DNA of 64,000 nucleotides, from the NCBI GenBank assembly GCA_003508835.1, contig PUFA01000166.1, positions 3,396,001-3,460,000 of the forward strand. The letters run 5' to 3'. Positions 1 through 13,565 of the stretch are shown in pieces. Made by a program: the position numbers and the translations under genes. Source of the DNA: Eonycteris spelaea. Lineage: Eukaryota; Chordata; Mammalia; Chiroptera; Pteropodidae. The number at the start of each line of letters is the position of its first letter. Position 1 is the first letter of the stretch. The notes beneath the pieces were generated by a model. It was not told the origin of the DNA. It made no database searches and saw only the letters and a list, made by a program, of their open reading frames with translations.

Positions 1-99
1 AGGCCTTTCTGATGAGTAGGCATGTAAACAGAGACGTCAGTTAGATTAGAAAGAAGGCATTATGGATATCAAGGCAAAGTCTTAATCGCGGTAGGAACC

Positions 100-480
100 C
101 TATGTGGCAAGGAGCAGAGTGAGGGGGTAGGAAATGGGGAAACAGGCCAGGGAGGAGGAATGGGTGAGATCATGTAAGAAGGCCTTTTCGACCGTGGTAA
201 AGAACTTTGATTTTATACTGAATAAGGTTGGAAGCCATTGGACATTTTTGAACAAAGGAATGACATAGTGTGACTTAGTTTTTAAGTGGTCCCTCTGACT
301 TCTGTCTGGAGAACAGACTGAAGTAGAATTGGAGTGGAAACAGGAAGACTGGTTAAGACAATTGCCAAAGTCCAGACAAGAGATGGTGGTGGCTTGAATC
401 CAGGAAGTGCTGGTGCAGGTGGTAGGTAGTGAGCAGTCAGCTTCAGGATAAATTTCAAGGTTAAGAACTGACAAGAATTT
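100..480 (+). repeat. ancient interspersed repeat, family not named
   Basis: Typical phrases of an abundant old mammalian repeat: ggttggaagccattgg, gaatgacatagtgtgact, agatggtggtggcttgaatc. The same phrases recur near 7740-8050, 25200-25500 and 39180-39530. Confidence 0.6.
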
Positions 481-504
481 CTGCTGATGATACCATGTGC
501 TAGG

Positions 505-705
505 TTTTATTTTAAATGTTTAAACCTAATTATTTAATCTTCATCGAAAACTTTTGATGCAAGTACAGTTATTATCTCTATTTACAACTGAGAAGACCAA
601 GACACAGAAAAAAGCTTGCCCAAGGTCAGTAAGTGGTGGTACTGAATTTGGAACCCAGTCATTGTAACTCCAGAGCCTATGCTCTAGCCATTATGCAGTT
701 CTGCC
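505..705 (-). repeat. MIR SINE
   Basis: The MIR core is visible in reverse complement: tacaactgagaagaccaagacacagaaa, cttgcccaaggtcagtaagtgg and gctctagccattatgc. Confidence 0.8.
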
Positions 706-1102
706 CGACACCCACGCCACCTCCTGCCCTCCCTAGAGAGGAATTAGAGGAAAACCCTGGGCCAGTACCAGGCAAATACCACAGAATGCTTTCTGCCTTC
801 CACTTCCCATCCAGTATGTGCAAAATCCACAGGAAATAAAATCAAAGTTTTTCTTCTTTAATATGCATATAAAATGTTTGAGCTAGTTCTGCATATCCTC
901 ATCTTTTTCTTTGTTTTTCTATAAAACTGTTTTTGAAAGACTTTCAATTTCTCAAGGAAATCATGTTTTCTGATTATTTTTCACCAAAGGAATATATTGA
1001 GGCAGCATAAACTAGTGCTGGGCAGACTGGAGTGTGGGAGAGGTTGAGATCAGATTCCACGTGTTCTTTTGGGGTTAATTCTAACAGTTCTTTGAAACGT
1101 CC

Positions 1103-1139
1103 TGTGTGTGCACGCACGCACACACACACACACACGCAC
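1103..1139 (+). repeat. (CA)n-type dinucleotide repeat
   Basis: Alternating gtgtgtgcacgcacgcacacacac, interrupted by CG steps; a short alternating purine-pyrimidine tract. Confidence 0.9.
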
Positions 1140-1439
1140 CTCCTACTGGAGAAATGATGTAGCAGTTGGGATGTTGTAAACTACCTTTTCTTTCCCTTCT
1201 CATAATGGCCTAGGTAATGTGAGTGATTCTGATGGGCATAATTGGAACAGAACTCTTACTGGTGCTCATTTTCTTACCCTTATCTTTTCCTTTTTCCTCC
1301 ATGGTTCGGGGGCTTCAGAGCACTTTCTAAGAGGGAGGAAACAATCTTAGGAATTTATACATTTGAAATATTTTTTTTCTGGTTTCTGATCTGGCATGTA
1401 AAGAACTTGAAAGTTGCCATCTCATCCTAACACACTAAA

Positions 1440-2640
1440 AAATTAACAATCACAGGGCACACCACTGCCTCCAAAACTGAAGAGACAGACAAGTGAATCC
1501 AGGGAATCACATCTTATCAAGCAGGAGCCCACAAGCAGAAACCAGTGCAGGAACCAGTACTGAAGTAGGGAAACATGAATGATGAGTTGCTAGAAGCTCA
1601 GTGTGGACAAGTCTGAGAGTTAAAAACTCCAGGTGAGGCCAGTCATGGGGTGAGGGTGGGGGATTCTACACTTTTGTGAGTTTTAGAACTATAAAATGTT
1701 TGTTTCCCTTTTCTCCCACACGTCATCACCACAAAAAAATAGACACAAAAGGCTATTTACCAGAGTTCCTTTTACCCAGTACATCATGTCTAGTTCCATC
1801 AAAAAATTATAAATCATATTAAAAAGCCAAAAACACAGTTTGAAGAAACAGTAAGCATCAGAACCAGAATCAGATATGACAGAGATGTTAGGTTATCAAA
1901 CCGAAAAGTTAAATCAACTATGATTACTATACTAAGGACTCTAATGGAAACGTAGACCTTGCAAAACATGAACACTATAAGCAGAGAGATGAAATTCTAA
2001 GAAAGAATCAAAAAGAAATGGTAGAGACCAAAAACATTGTAATGCAAACAAAGAATGCCTTTGCTGGACTCATTATTATACTGGACACAGCTGAGGAAAG
2101 AATCTCTGAGCTTGAGGATATGTCAGGAGAAACTTCTGAAAAAGAGGAAAAGAAAGAGCAAAAAGAAAAAATGGAACCAGAATATCCAAAGACTGCAGGA
2201 CAACTATGAAAGGTATAACACATAATTGGGAAGGAGGAGAAGAAAGTAACAAAAGCAATATTTGAAGCAACAATAACTGAGAATTTCCCCCCAAATTAAT
2301 GTCAGACATCAAACCACAGATCCAGGAAACTCAAAGAACACTGAGCAGGATAAATGCAGAAACAATAACAGCAAAAAGCTGTACCTAGGCATATTGTATT
2401 CAAACTACAGAAAATCCAAGATAAAAAAAATCTTGAAAGAAGCCCGGAGAGAAAAAACACCTTACCTTTAGGGGGAGCAAAAATAACAATTAGATCCAGC
2501 TTCTCAGAGAGCAAGAAAGCGAGAAGTGAGTGTAGTGAGATATTTAAACTGTTGAAAAAAAATACTTTTCTCCAGCACCATTGGAGATAATCTCACCAAA
2601 CACATCAAGGTTAAACTAAATCTGATCCTTTCCCACAAGT
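1440..2640 (+). mobile_element. L1 fragment: 5' region and ORF1, decayed
   Basis: It matches the old L1 ORF1 region. Landmarks are cttgcaaaacatgaacac, gctgaggaaagaatctctga, agaatttccccccaaattaatgtcaga and ccacagatccaggaa. A 63-residue open piece at 2018-2209 (with ERISELEDMSGE) is what remains of the ORF1p coiled-coil. Frameshifts and stops interrupt the rest, and ORF2 is absent, so it is a dead fragment. Confidence 0.85.
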
Positions 2641-3495
2641 TGTTGAATCTGTTCCTAAAATAGTGGACTTGGGAGAATGGTTGAAACAGGAAGAAAAGAT
2701 CCAGCTACTCTAAGAATTTCACAGGATTTGGTGACGCACCATGAGTGCTCTGAGGCAGGTATAAACCAGAGATGGGTTGAAAAGATCAAAGAAAGCCAAA
2801 GTGGGTGTGAGATATTAGAATCAAGATATAGAAATGTCAGAGGACCACTGAGCCCACCTTGTTTTCCATGGACTTTGGTTTTCTGAATGCTCTCTGGGTG
2901 ACTAGATCACCATTAAGGGTCAGAACCTTGGAGAGTTCCAAAGAGAGTACGGCCGAAAAATGTGAATTTAACTGTTGCACTGGCATGAAGTAAACAGGAT
3001 AAAAGCTCTTAATATTGATGAAGTAACCCTCTTGCTTGCTTCCTATTGGAATCTCCAGGATTTGAAAGATTGGAACCTTTGCCTCTCACAGCCTCATGGA
3101 CATCTTGAGGGTAGAGATTTCATTCTGTCTAATGGAAAAAGCACAAAGCCATCATAGGGTCAGTGGGTTTTTTTCAATTAAATTCCGATGTTACAGAGGG
3201 ACATGGAGCTTTCAGAAAGTTGTGCTTTTTCCCAAGGACTCTCCTAAGGTGTGGTATTGTCTATGTTATTTCTGACCTATTATAAAATTAATCAGAATCC
3301 TTGTTGGTGTTGGGAGGGTGGATTTGACTAAAAACTGTTTGCTGGTAGGCAGTTATGTTTGTAACTGAAAGACAAAAAAGAACTCTGAGTATTAGAGGTA
3401 ATTTTTAAAAACTGAAGTAAGTTCAGGCTATTGCCAACAACAGACTTTTGTGTTAGCGTTGCAGGCTGATAAGCCTCTTCTAATTTCAGTAACTG

Positions 3496-3536
3496 GTTTG
3501 TTTTGTTGTTTGTTTGTTTGTTTGTTTGTTTGTTTT
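3496..3536 (+). repeat. (TTTG)n tetranucleotide repeat
   Basis: About eight TTTG units in gtttgttttgttgtttgttt and onward. Confidence 0.95.
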
Positions 3537-4394
3537 TAGGGCATTAAAAAATCAAATGCTATATTTTTAGTGTTTCTCTCAGTTTTGGAGCGTGGTTTTC
3601 ACATCAAATTAGTGAATTTCTAATGCTTCAATTAAAGCTTCGCCTAACTGTTTAAAAATCTTTTTTTAAAAAAAACTAATCTACATCTGTTATGCCTACC
3701 AGTCTAAAAATAGGAACATGAATGTAAATTTCAAGAAACTCTTAAGTAGTAAATCCTAGGGGTAATAATAGCAAAGGGCAGAAAAATCTTACAAAAATAG
3801 AATTTATTGCAGAGAATAATTTACACTCTGTTACATTTCTAAGATGTATTCATTATTTTTTTACTACCTGATAGATCAGGAAAGTTAGAGCAAATTCCTG
3901 AATGGCTAACTGATTTGCAGTGCCAAAAATACATACAGTGTCTGTAAGGTGTGTGATAAAAAGGGAGTCTCCAGGATTGCATTAGCATTCTAATCAGATT
4001 TGGGAGATAAGAAAATTAGATTTAGTTAAGGATAACAATAATAAGTATTAGTGAGAAAAATATAACATTATACTGGAGATTTATGTCTCCTTCAAGAGGC
4101 ATCTTTTAAAATATTTATTAAAACTTATTGTTGGTTATTTTAATAAAAGAATATTAGGGTTTTGAATATGATGGGGCAGACTCAGCATGGTTGTGAACTG
4201 AGTTTGTATTGAGACTTAAACTGTTGGTTCACACCACATGAATCGAAACACCAAAAGGCTAACTTGAAGAAAGTTTCAGGTGGGCTGCGTAGAGGAGGGG
4301 AATTGTGTCCTGAGTGCATTTGCAGCTGTAAAATTGCAAGCAGAAACTAGAGAATTATGACAGAATGAAGTAGCGCCAGGTATCAAAAATGACT

Positions 4395-6340
4395 GAGGGA
4401 GATTCTACAAAAAAACTGTTAGAATTGATCAATGAATTCAGTAAAGTAGCTGTATACAAAATTAATATTTAGAAGTCAGTGGCATTTTTATACGGCACTG
4501 ATGAAATTTCAGAAAGAGAAATTAAGAAAAATCTCATTTACAATTGCATCGAAAACTATAAAATACCTGGGCATCAAATTAACTGAGGTAAGAGACCTGT
4601 TCTCAGAAAATTTTAAGTAATTGAAGAAGAAACAAATAAATAGAAGCACATACAGGTTCATGGGTAGGAAGAATCAACATCATTCAAATGGCTGTACTAC
4701 CCAAAGCAATCTATACATTCAGTGTAATCCCTATTAAAATACCAGTGGCATTTTTCAGAGAGCTAGAACAAATAATCCTAAAATGGAACCATAAAAGACC
4801 CTGAATGGCCACAGCAATCTTGAAAAAGAAGAACAAAGTTGGAGGTGTCACACACCTTATATCAAACTATACTACAAGGCTACAGTGATCAAAACAGCAT
4901 GGTACTGCATAAAAACAGATACCTTGATCATTGGAACAGAATAGAGAGCCCAGAAATAAATCCACACCTTACTCTCACTTAATATATGGTGAAGGAGGCA
5001 AGACTATACAATGGGGTAAAGACAGTCTCTTCAATAAATGGTACTTGGAAAACTTGGACGGATACATGCAAAAAAAAAAAAAAAAAAAAACCTGGACCAC
5101 CTTCTTACACTATATTCAATAGACTGAAAATAGATTAAAGACTTAAATGTAAGACTCAAAACCATAAAAGTTCTAGAAAGAAACATAGGCAGTAATCTCT
5201 CTGATATTGTTACTAGTAATTAATTTGGATGTATCTCCTTGAACAAGGGAAACAAAAGAAAAAGAAATGGGACTACATCAAACTAAAAAGTTTTTGTATG
5301 ACAAAACCAACAAAACGAAAAGACAACCGACTGGGAGAGAATACTTATGATACATCCAATCAGAGGTTAATATCCAAAATAGATAAAGAACTCATACAAC
5401 TCAACAACAAAAAAACAAACAATCTAGTTTAAAAATGGGTGGAAGACCTGAACAGGTATTTCTCCAAAGAGGAAATACAGATGGCCAATAGACATATGAA
5501 AAGATGCTCAAGGTCACTAATCATCAGATAAATGCAAATTAGAATCACAATGAGATATCACCTGACACCTGTCAGAATGGCTGTCATCAATGAACAAAGA
5601 ACAAATGTTGGCGAAGCTGCAGAGAACAGGGAACCTCATACACTGTTGATGGGATTGCAAATTGGTATAAGCTGCTATGGAAAATAGTCTGGAGGTTTCT
5701 CAAAAAATTAAAAATGGATATACCTTTTAACCCAGCAGTTACACTTCTGGATATTTATCCAAAGAAAACCAAAACAATAATTTGTAAAGGTCGGTGTACC
5801 CCTGTGTTATCATAGCAGCACAATTTAAAAAGCCAAGATATGGAAGCAGTCCAAATGCCCATCAACAGAAAATTGCATGAAGAAGTCATGGTTCATATAT
5901 ACAATGGAATATTACTCAGCCACTTAAAAAATGGAATCCTACCATATGCAACGACATGGATAGACCTAGAGGTTATCATGCTGAATTAAATAAGTCGAGA
6001 AAGATACATGCCATATGATTTCACTTATAAACAGAATCTAAGGAACAGAAAGAAGAAACGAATCAAAAATAGACTCAAAAATATAAAGGATAATTAGGTG
6101 ACAGACTGAGGGGAAGGTGTTTGGGGGGCTAGGAGAATGGGGTGAAGGGTTGAATTAATAGTTGACCAATGGTCACGGGGATGGGGAGCACGGCATGGGG
6201 AATGCAGTTAGCATTTTGTAATGGCCAGGTAGAGAGCCAGAGAGAGAAAGAGCAATTAGGGAGATCATTTTATAAACTATATAAATGTCTAAGCAATGTA
6301 TTGTATACTTGCAACTAAAAATAAAATTAAAGAAACAAAA
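4395..6340 (+). mobile_element. L1, 5'-truncated: ORF2 C-terminal part and 3' UTR
   Basis: Starts at the L1 phrase aaaaaactgttagaattgat. It continues through the end of the reverse transcriptase region (atggctgtactacccaaagc, accagtggcatttttcagag, aaaacagcatggtactg) to the C-terminal ORF2 segment (caatggaatattactcagcc, gatttcacttataaacag). Many stops and a 21-base A run (5070-5090) break the frame. It ends in an A-rich tail (aataaaattaaagaaacaaaaaac). The divergence suggests an old L1MA-like copy. Confidence 0.92.
5070..5090 (+). repeat. poly(A) run inside the L1
   Basis: 21 consecutive A within the L1 ORF2 region. Probably an expanded A-rich site, not a tail. Confidence 0.9.
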
Positions 6341-6535
6341 AACAGAAAACGACTTAGGGAAATACCAGTGCCATTAACAGGAATTGAAGAAGTTTCAAAG
6401 GAAACTGTTAAGTAATGAGTTCCATTCGGAACATGTTGAATATGAAGAATAGGATGATTTCCGTTAGAAGTATTTACTAGATAGTTGGAAATTTTATTCA
6501 TTCAACAAATATTTGTTGAGCCTTAGAGATGCCTC

Positions 6536-6558
6536 TTTTTTTTTTTTTTTTTTTTTTT
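6536..6558 (+). repeat. poly(T) run
   Basis: 23 consecutive T, about 200 bp after the L1 tail. It could be the tail of a minus-strand insertion, but no body is recognisable next to it. Confidence 0.9.
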
Positions 6559-6805
6559 ACATTTGAGAGATTGAAAGTAGTATGGGTTTTTTTCTTATTC
6601 CTGTAAGCCCAAGTAATGTGGTCCCCAGATAGATTTTCTTAATTAAATATTTTAAGTCAATTACATAAGATATAATAATTGCTTTTTTTAACTGCCTCTG
6701 TGTTACATCTGATAGTAACCACAAATTGATGGTTTCTAAATTCAGACTATTTTTAATATTGTTAAGAAAAAAAATAATTCTTCCTCTGTAAATATTAAAA
6801 AACAT

Positions 6806-6880
6806 TGAATTGTGTGATTTGAATGGGTGAATTGTATGTTGTGCTAATTATCTCAAAATGGCTGTTTAAAAAGTTATTCT
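6806..6880 (+). mobile_element. L1 3' end remnant
   Basis: The phrase gatttgaatgggtgaattgtatg, followed by attatctcaaaatggctgtttaaaaag, matches the end of old L1 3' UTRs. Confidence 0.6.
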
Positions 6881-7261
6881 TCACTGCACACACTTCCAAG
6901 TAGATGTTTAAGATTGCTAGAGAAAGGCCAATGGTAGAACTTGTGATATGCAAATTACATTGGATATGAGAGTAGAAAGAGGGTAGATATCACCTAGGTT
7001 TTAGGATGAAGTTTCAGGCAAGTTTTTAGAATATACAAAATGTAGGTGTTTTTTTCTTTAGTCAACAAACGTTGAGCACCTGTCCTTCCTGGCCAGAGGA
7101 GTCAGGAAATACTTATTAAAGGAGATGATACTCTGAGATGAGTGTTGAAGGATGAGTAGAAATTAATACAATAAGGAAGGCGGAGATGTTCAAAGGGAAC
7201 AGCCTGTGCAAGGGCAAGTGTATGTGGGGAGCTGCATTCATTCTGGAATTACTAAAGTAAG

Positions 7262-7263
<2 letters not shown>

Positions 7264-7310
<47 letters not shown>
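7264..7310 (+). repeat. (GT)n microsatellite, about 23 units
   Basis: An uninterrupted alternating GT tract directly joined to the polypurine tract that follows. Confidence 0.98.
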
Positions 7311-7316
<6 letters not shown>

Positions 7317-7419
7317 AGAGAGAGAGAGAAGAGAGGAGGGGTGGGGAAAAGCAGAAGGAGGAAGAGGAGAAGGAGGGGAGGAGAAAGAAGGGAGGGAGGG
7401 AGGAAGAGGGTGAGAGAGA
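7311..7419 (+). repeat. near-homopurine GA-rich tract
   Basis: 109 bases of A and G with only three interruptions (T at 7342, C at 7352, T at 7411); GA-, AGG- and GGGA-type sub-repeats. Confidence 0.95.
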
Positions 7420-10400
7420 TCATTCCATACAACTGCATAAAGATTCATCAATTTTTAATAGTTTCATAGTATTCCAGAGTATGATTATCCACTGTAAATT
7501 ATTAACCGTCATTCTATCGATAGACATTTAGATTGTTGTTTGGTTTTGGCATGTGTCCTTGCAAATTTGTGAATGTAATTCTGTGACAAAGGTTAGGCCT
7601 TGGTTTTGAGAGCCAGAACAGACAAATGAGTACATACCTTAGTTCGGAGCCATGAACAGTCATTATATTGTATAATTTTTCAGTCAACTATTTTGATTAA
7701 ATCAAAGCTGTTTACAGTTTCAGATCATTTATGCCCTTGTTCAGCCATGATAAGGACTTGGCTTTTACTCTGAGTGATGTGGGAAGCCATTGGTGGGCCT
7801 GGGCAGAGGATCGACATGACATAAATGTGTTGCTAAAGATCACTACACTCTGTCTACTGTACCAAGAATAGAAGACGGAAGCTATTGTGATAGTTCAGGC
7901 AGAGGATAATGGTGGCTTTGACTAGAGGAAGAATGAAGATGAAGAAGAATGGTGGGATTCTAGACATGTTGAAGTTAGAGTTGACAGGATTTGCTGATGA
8001 ATTGGATGTAGAGAGAGAAAAGGGTCTCAAGATTAACTCTAAGGTTAGAGTGGCCTTTTCCTGAGTTGGGAAGACTGAGAAAGATGCAGGCTTAGGAGAG
8101 ATGATTAGGAGTTCTGATTGGGGCATGTTAAGTTTAAAATGCATATTGGATATCCATGTAGAGTTGGTGAGTAGGCAGTTGACAGATGAAGCTGGAGATA
8201 AGGGTATCTAGTATTTTATTAACAAATGCATTGTTGACAGGCAAATCAGGAAGGAAATGTATAAAACAGAAGTTCGAAAGAGAATAATGACAGTTAACTC
8301 TTTTATGGCTCACATACATGGTTCTTTTCTCTCTGCTTTTAGGTACCTCTCATTTTGACTGAAATAGAACTAAACTGGAAAAGTGTGAAGAGGTGGGGGT
8401 GGAAGGGAATAAATTGTATTTGTATATTTATTTCTCTTAGAGTTTACCTGTATCTAAGACATGATAGCCATCAGAAAATAGTTAATAATTCTATATAGAG
8501 ATAGTTTAGTTTTATGGAATTGCTATGTTTTCATCAAAATGATTATAAAGAAAACCTCTTTTCATTTTGACTTAAATATAAAATTAGAACTGTTTGCCCA
8601 CACACACAAAAAATTCATGACGAACTGAGTTGGAAAACTTCTTAGTAAACGAACAGTTAAGATGTTAATCACTTTGTGCGTTCTGGCTATGGTAATTTAC
8701 CAACCATAATGACTTAATGGTTGTTAGATTTTAACTTTGGTTTGCCTTTGAGTGTGTGTCTCCTTAATCCCCTACTATCATCTCTGAACGTGGCTATCCC
8801 TTTCTCACTGACCATAGGCTACAGTTCCAAACCCTGCTCTACATTCTCAGTTCCCAAAATATCTTTTCTACCTTTTATCTGTGTGTTATGGGGATGCCCA
8901 TATTTGATAAAGCTTCATTCCATTTATGGCACAAACTGCAATCTAATTATAGTAGTTTAAAATGCTTTGAATTAAGTCTTTGTCATTTATCTGCTTGATG
9001 AAATTTTCCTCAGGAAACAAGCCAGGAACTCCTGCATGTGAATGCTAAATCAATGCTGGCACTGATTGCTTAATCCTGTAGATTTCAAAGGATGAAATCC
9101 AAAGGCATTGACATATCTCACTGGCTTTTTCCAATTTATTTAGTTAATAGACATCCTTATTTATAGAAAAGCTTAATGGGCCATAAATATTTGAATAGTG
9201 CATAAGGTATTCTATTTAAACTGTAATACTAGCACATGATGAACTTAAAATATGGCAAGCTCAGAATTTCTCCAAGGCTCTAGTTTTAGTTCTTCTTGGA
9301 GTGACACAGCCCTAAAAGGCCCTAAGCTGATGTTTTGACTATGCCTTGAATGTTCAGTAAACCTTAGAGTGGAACTTTTTTAAGTGCATAATAAAAATTA
9401 TAAAAGAATCAATTTATTATTAACAGTTGTTATAATTGGCTGATTGAACAGTGATTAGATTTAGCATGTCTTAATAAATTCCTAGAAAAATAGGTTTACC
9501 ATTAAATTCCTTTTTTTCCTTCTGCTCAAAGAGGATGGAAAAAATTAATTAGAAAGAAAGGTCAGAGACCATTGAAAACTGCTAACAAGATAATCAGAAA
9601 ACTCTTCCTCTTTAATCTATAGACAACACCTCCAAGAGGATTTAAGGACTTTTAATGTCTTTCAAGTCATAGAGCCATGTCCTAACTTCATTGGCTGTGG
9701 AGCTTTGAGACAGGATGTACTGTCTACACTGGATTTCACTACTATTAGCATAAACTCAGACTTAAACAAAATTTAGGGATTAATGAGAAAGGTCCCAAAC
9801 TGTGTCTTAGAGTGCTTTGTTTTAGACGTCTGTGTGTCAGCAGTACATGGTAATAGTGTCTTTGGTTTTCCTAAGAGTAATGACTAGAAACTCACTCTAA
9901 TCTCTTTCCTGGTTAAATCACACCTAACAGGACTAGCCACTTAAACCACCTGGAGACATCATTAAGTGTAAGAATTGAATCTGCAAACCCAACTCTCTGA
10001 TGTCATGTCCTTTTTGAATATTAATCTTTCAAAGGCCAGAGGAGAAAACTTTGCTCAAGACTATACCTGTTCGTCTGTTATGTAGGATTGTCACCACTAA
10101 GTACTTAGGGTGAGCAGGTTTCATAAACATTTACAATTTTTCTGTTCTTGAAAAGAAACATTTATTAATTAGCTGCATGGTTAGAGTCTTTGTGTCATTT
10201 CTTCTATCTAATTGTATTTCTGTCATTTGGAGTACTCTTGTTTTGGCACACCACTACTACTAGCTTTATGAAATGTCAGATCTTGTTTGCTGAAACTACC
10301 AGAGGTAGAGATACAGGCTCTCCTGCTTGTATTAGATCCTAAATACTGAAATACTGGAACAATTTCCTATTTTATTTTCTGTGGGCCTCTTGGATTTGAT

Positions 10401-10577
10401 CTGTTTTCTTTTGGCTTCTAGCAGTCATTTTACACCTAGAATTCTGTCTTTTCAGTAGTAGTAGCTTCACAGCTGCCACCCATATACATCTAACTTCTCT
10501 CCAGTCCTACAATAAGTGACCTAGGAATTTCTATACTAGAAATTACAGGGAAAGAGATGAGATAAAAATAATCCAAG

Positions 10578-10660
10578 GGGAAACTGTACACTTAAAATGG
10601 TTAAGATGGTTAGTTTTATATTATACATATTTTACCACAATGAAAAAAATTTAATAAACC
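10578..10660 (+). mobile_element. L1 3' end remnant
   Basis: The phrase actgtacacttaaaatggtt with ttttaccacaatgaaaaaaat resembles the last bases of old L1 3' UTRs. Confidence 0.55.
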
Positions 10661-11344
10661 AAAGAGGAATTTGAAGTCATATTTTTACACAAAACTGATG
10701 CCATTGAAGTATTACTTTTGAATTAAAAAGCAACCTTAGAAGTTATATTAAGTTATATTAGCTATATTTAGAAATCGAGGCCCAGAAAGATTAAGTGATT
10801 TGCATAAGAGGGGAGAAGAGAGCCTGGTGTTTTCAACATTAGTCCATGTTGTTTTGAAGCTATCTTCTTTAATTACTCTCTAGACTTAGGAGTTATGCAT
10901 AACTAACACCTCTGTCTATTTTATCTACCTTTGGAATTGAATCATAGTTGTTTCTTCGGAACCATATGTAATCAGGTGTCCTCCTTTCCCAGTATTGAAA
11001 GTGGAAATAGGAGGCAGCAAGCAAGTGTAGGTGCTAATAGTGGGTAAACTCTCAGAAAGAGTGATCAAGTCACCTCCTCCTTCTGAGAGGAAATCAGACT
11101 AATCTTTTTTTACATCACCTTACAGTTTGCATGAGAAGTTCCCATCCAGTTGTTCCTCAAGCCAGTCAGGTTGGCTTTGACATAAAAGGATATCTTCCAG
11201 ATGTGTAAAAATAACGCAAGTGTATGTGTAATAAGTAACACAATATCACATAAGTGTGGCAAAAATGTTCAAAATGTTCTTTGTGCAATTGTAGTTCGTT
11301 TTATAACCGAGCAAACCTCTCTTTTCTAATATTGGAAACTTCAT

Positions 11345-11690
11345 GAGTCATATTTCTGCTGTGATAATGTTATGTAACAAACAACTCTACAATTCAGTGA
11401 TTTACATCAACAAATATTTTTTGTCTCTGGGTCAGCTGGGATGGCTATTTCAGGCTGTAGGTTAGGCCGGTTCTGCTCCACATGTCTCTCATTCTGGGCC
11501 ATGCTCTTCTCATAGTAGGGACACAAGAGAGCATGACCAAGACCAAAAGCAATAGAGCAGGGATATACACCACCTATTCTATTTGGAGGTATTGCAAAGT
11601 CACACAACAGAGGGTATGGATAAATGATCTTATTAGGGAAGGGGTGAAGAATTGGGAACAAAAATCTGCCACAGAAACGTTTCAGCTTTG
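11345..11690. repeat. ancient interspersed repeat, MaLR- or hAT-like, unnamed
   Basis: ctgctgtgataatgttatgtaacaaac, then gtctctgggtcagctgggatgg and a final ggatgaataag-like segment recall an old mammalian repeat with the motif 'ctgctgcgtaacaaac'. I cannot fix the family or the strand. Confidence 0.45.
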
Positions 11691-13119
11691 CAATGTCCGT
11701 TTATCTTGAACTAACTGTCCTTTTTGATTTCTGAATAGTCGGGTAGATAGCTAGGGTTTCGTTGGTTGGTGTTTTCTCCAGCTATCCCTTCCCTTTCACT
11801 CTCATCCTTTCTCCTGACAAGTGACTCCACAGTGTCACTATTACTTAATATGTGAGACCCCAGGAAACCTACATCATAGTCAGACACCTGGATGATAAAC
11901 CAAGGGACTTGACTTTTCCTAAACTTGTTTACTCAAGAAACTTGATTTCCTCTTTAACTCTTTAACTTATTGCAGGAGCTTCACTGAAAATTATTCTTAC
12001 CCAGCATAGCTTAATCTACACTCTTAAATTCTCTGTGCCCTTTCTGAATAAAGCAATTCAAACTGGCTTCTTTGTTTTCCACTCTCAACTCACCTGAAGA
12101 ACTCAATGAAAAAATGAAACAAATATATTGGCCTTTTAACTTATGAGTGAATAATGACAATGTCTTATCTCAAATATTTGCTAAACATGTATCTTTAGAG
12201 TACATATAAACAAAACCAAAATATTAAAATTAACAAATTGGCTTCCTTCATCATGAGCATCATATTCCTCAAGTTTGGTATTTCAATCCTAATTCCTAAA
12301 AATTACACGGTTTGGACCATAGTCTGTTCTTTGGACTGATTTATTTCCTTCTTAAATAATTGCATATCAAAATAGCTATCTGGATGTATTTATCTGTGGA
12401 AAGAATGTGTTAGAAGTGTGACCAGATTGCATTTATAAATATTATTATAACACTACCACAAATTAAGTAAATAGCACACAACATCAGTAGTTCAGCTTAG
12501 AGTGACTCATTTATCAGTCCAGTCATAGTCATTGTAATTCACAGCAGACTTTGAGGTCCTGTAGAAATGATAAAAATAGGTGAGATGAAAACACCTATTT
12601 AGGGAATTGTCTGGAATGTCTTAATGCCATTGAGATGACATCATCATCATCTGGTAGTATTAAATATGACCGTGGGTACTTTCCTAGGTTATTCAGTTGA
12701 CATAATTTTTTTTTTTTTAATCACTGCCCTAAAAAACAGTTCTGGGACAGTTAATGAAATGTTATATATCAGAATTAGTAAGAAAACCCAGCTATTGTTC
12801 TGGAATTAAGAGAGTTTATGGTGTTTCAGACAGTATCTCATCTTATGTCTGTAAGCCAGTACTGCCTCATGACATCTCTTCTGTTATGTCTGGAAGGGAT
12901 GATTAAAGTTTTTATTATTTAACCCTCTTTTCTCATGTCTTGTAAATGTGTTTGCATTCCGAACTGGATTTTATTTCCTTGTGTCTTTCACATCAGCCAA
13001 CAGGACCATTCCCATAGCAGTGCTTAAATTTTTGTTTGAGTTTTGCTTCGGAACTGTACAGCTTATTAACATAGAATTCATAGTTTCAGATTCTTTTAAG
13101 TGCTTTTAAAATATAAATT

Positions 13120-13565
13120 AGATCAGGTCTCTCACCTACTTAAAACCATTAAGGCTTCCCAATAATTTAAAGTATAAATGCCCTACTTAGGCTTCTGAAT
13201 TCTTGCCGAGTTTACTTCTGTTTCTTCAGTTTCATCATGTGCCTTCCCTCTTCTTTATGCCGTAGCCTTGTTGAGTGTCGTTTTGGTTTCATGAGTGTAC
13301 ATCTGTTCCTTGAATGCTTTCCACCCCTTTTGAAATCGTAGCTTCTTATAAAGGGCACTCCTGATTACCATGTCTAAAGTGGCCTCCCCAATACTTTCCA
13401 GCTGATCACCCTATGTCCCTGGCATTTATTATGCTCCATGATTATAATTTTTATTTTTCTACTTGCTTATTGTCATTTCTTCCATCCAAACAAATTTCAT
13501 GAGGGCAAGTGCCAAGGCATAACACAAAGAAGTCACTCGGATATTTTTTGAATGAACGAATAGAT
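13120..13565 (+). mobile_element. L2 LINE 3' end
   Basis: The L2 3' order is visible: acctacttaaaaccattaagg, ttccttgaatgctttccacc, ggcactcctgattacc, catgagggcaagtgcc and a final tttttgaatgaacgaatag. Confidence 0.75.

Larger units (their letters stand above)
6890..8290 (+). repeat. ancient interspersed repeat (same family as 100-480), interrupted by simple repeats
   Basis: Landmarks are gagatgagtgttgaaggatgag, gcttttactctgagtgatg, ggatttgctgatgaattgg and gagtaggcagttgacag. A (GT)n and a polypurine block (7264-7419) lie inside it. Confidence 0.6.

Noticed and set aside
2018..2209. Small open frame with coiled-coil-like composition as a new gene
   Set aside because: It is a remnant of L1 ORF1 within a longer L1 match.
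7116..7531. Several overlapping frames encoding His-Thr, Val-Cys or Arg/Glu repeats
   Set aside because: They are translations of the (GT)n and polypurine repeats. The same holds for the frames over the (CA)n tracts at 47.3 kb and 62.2 kb.
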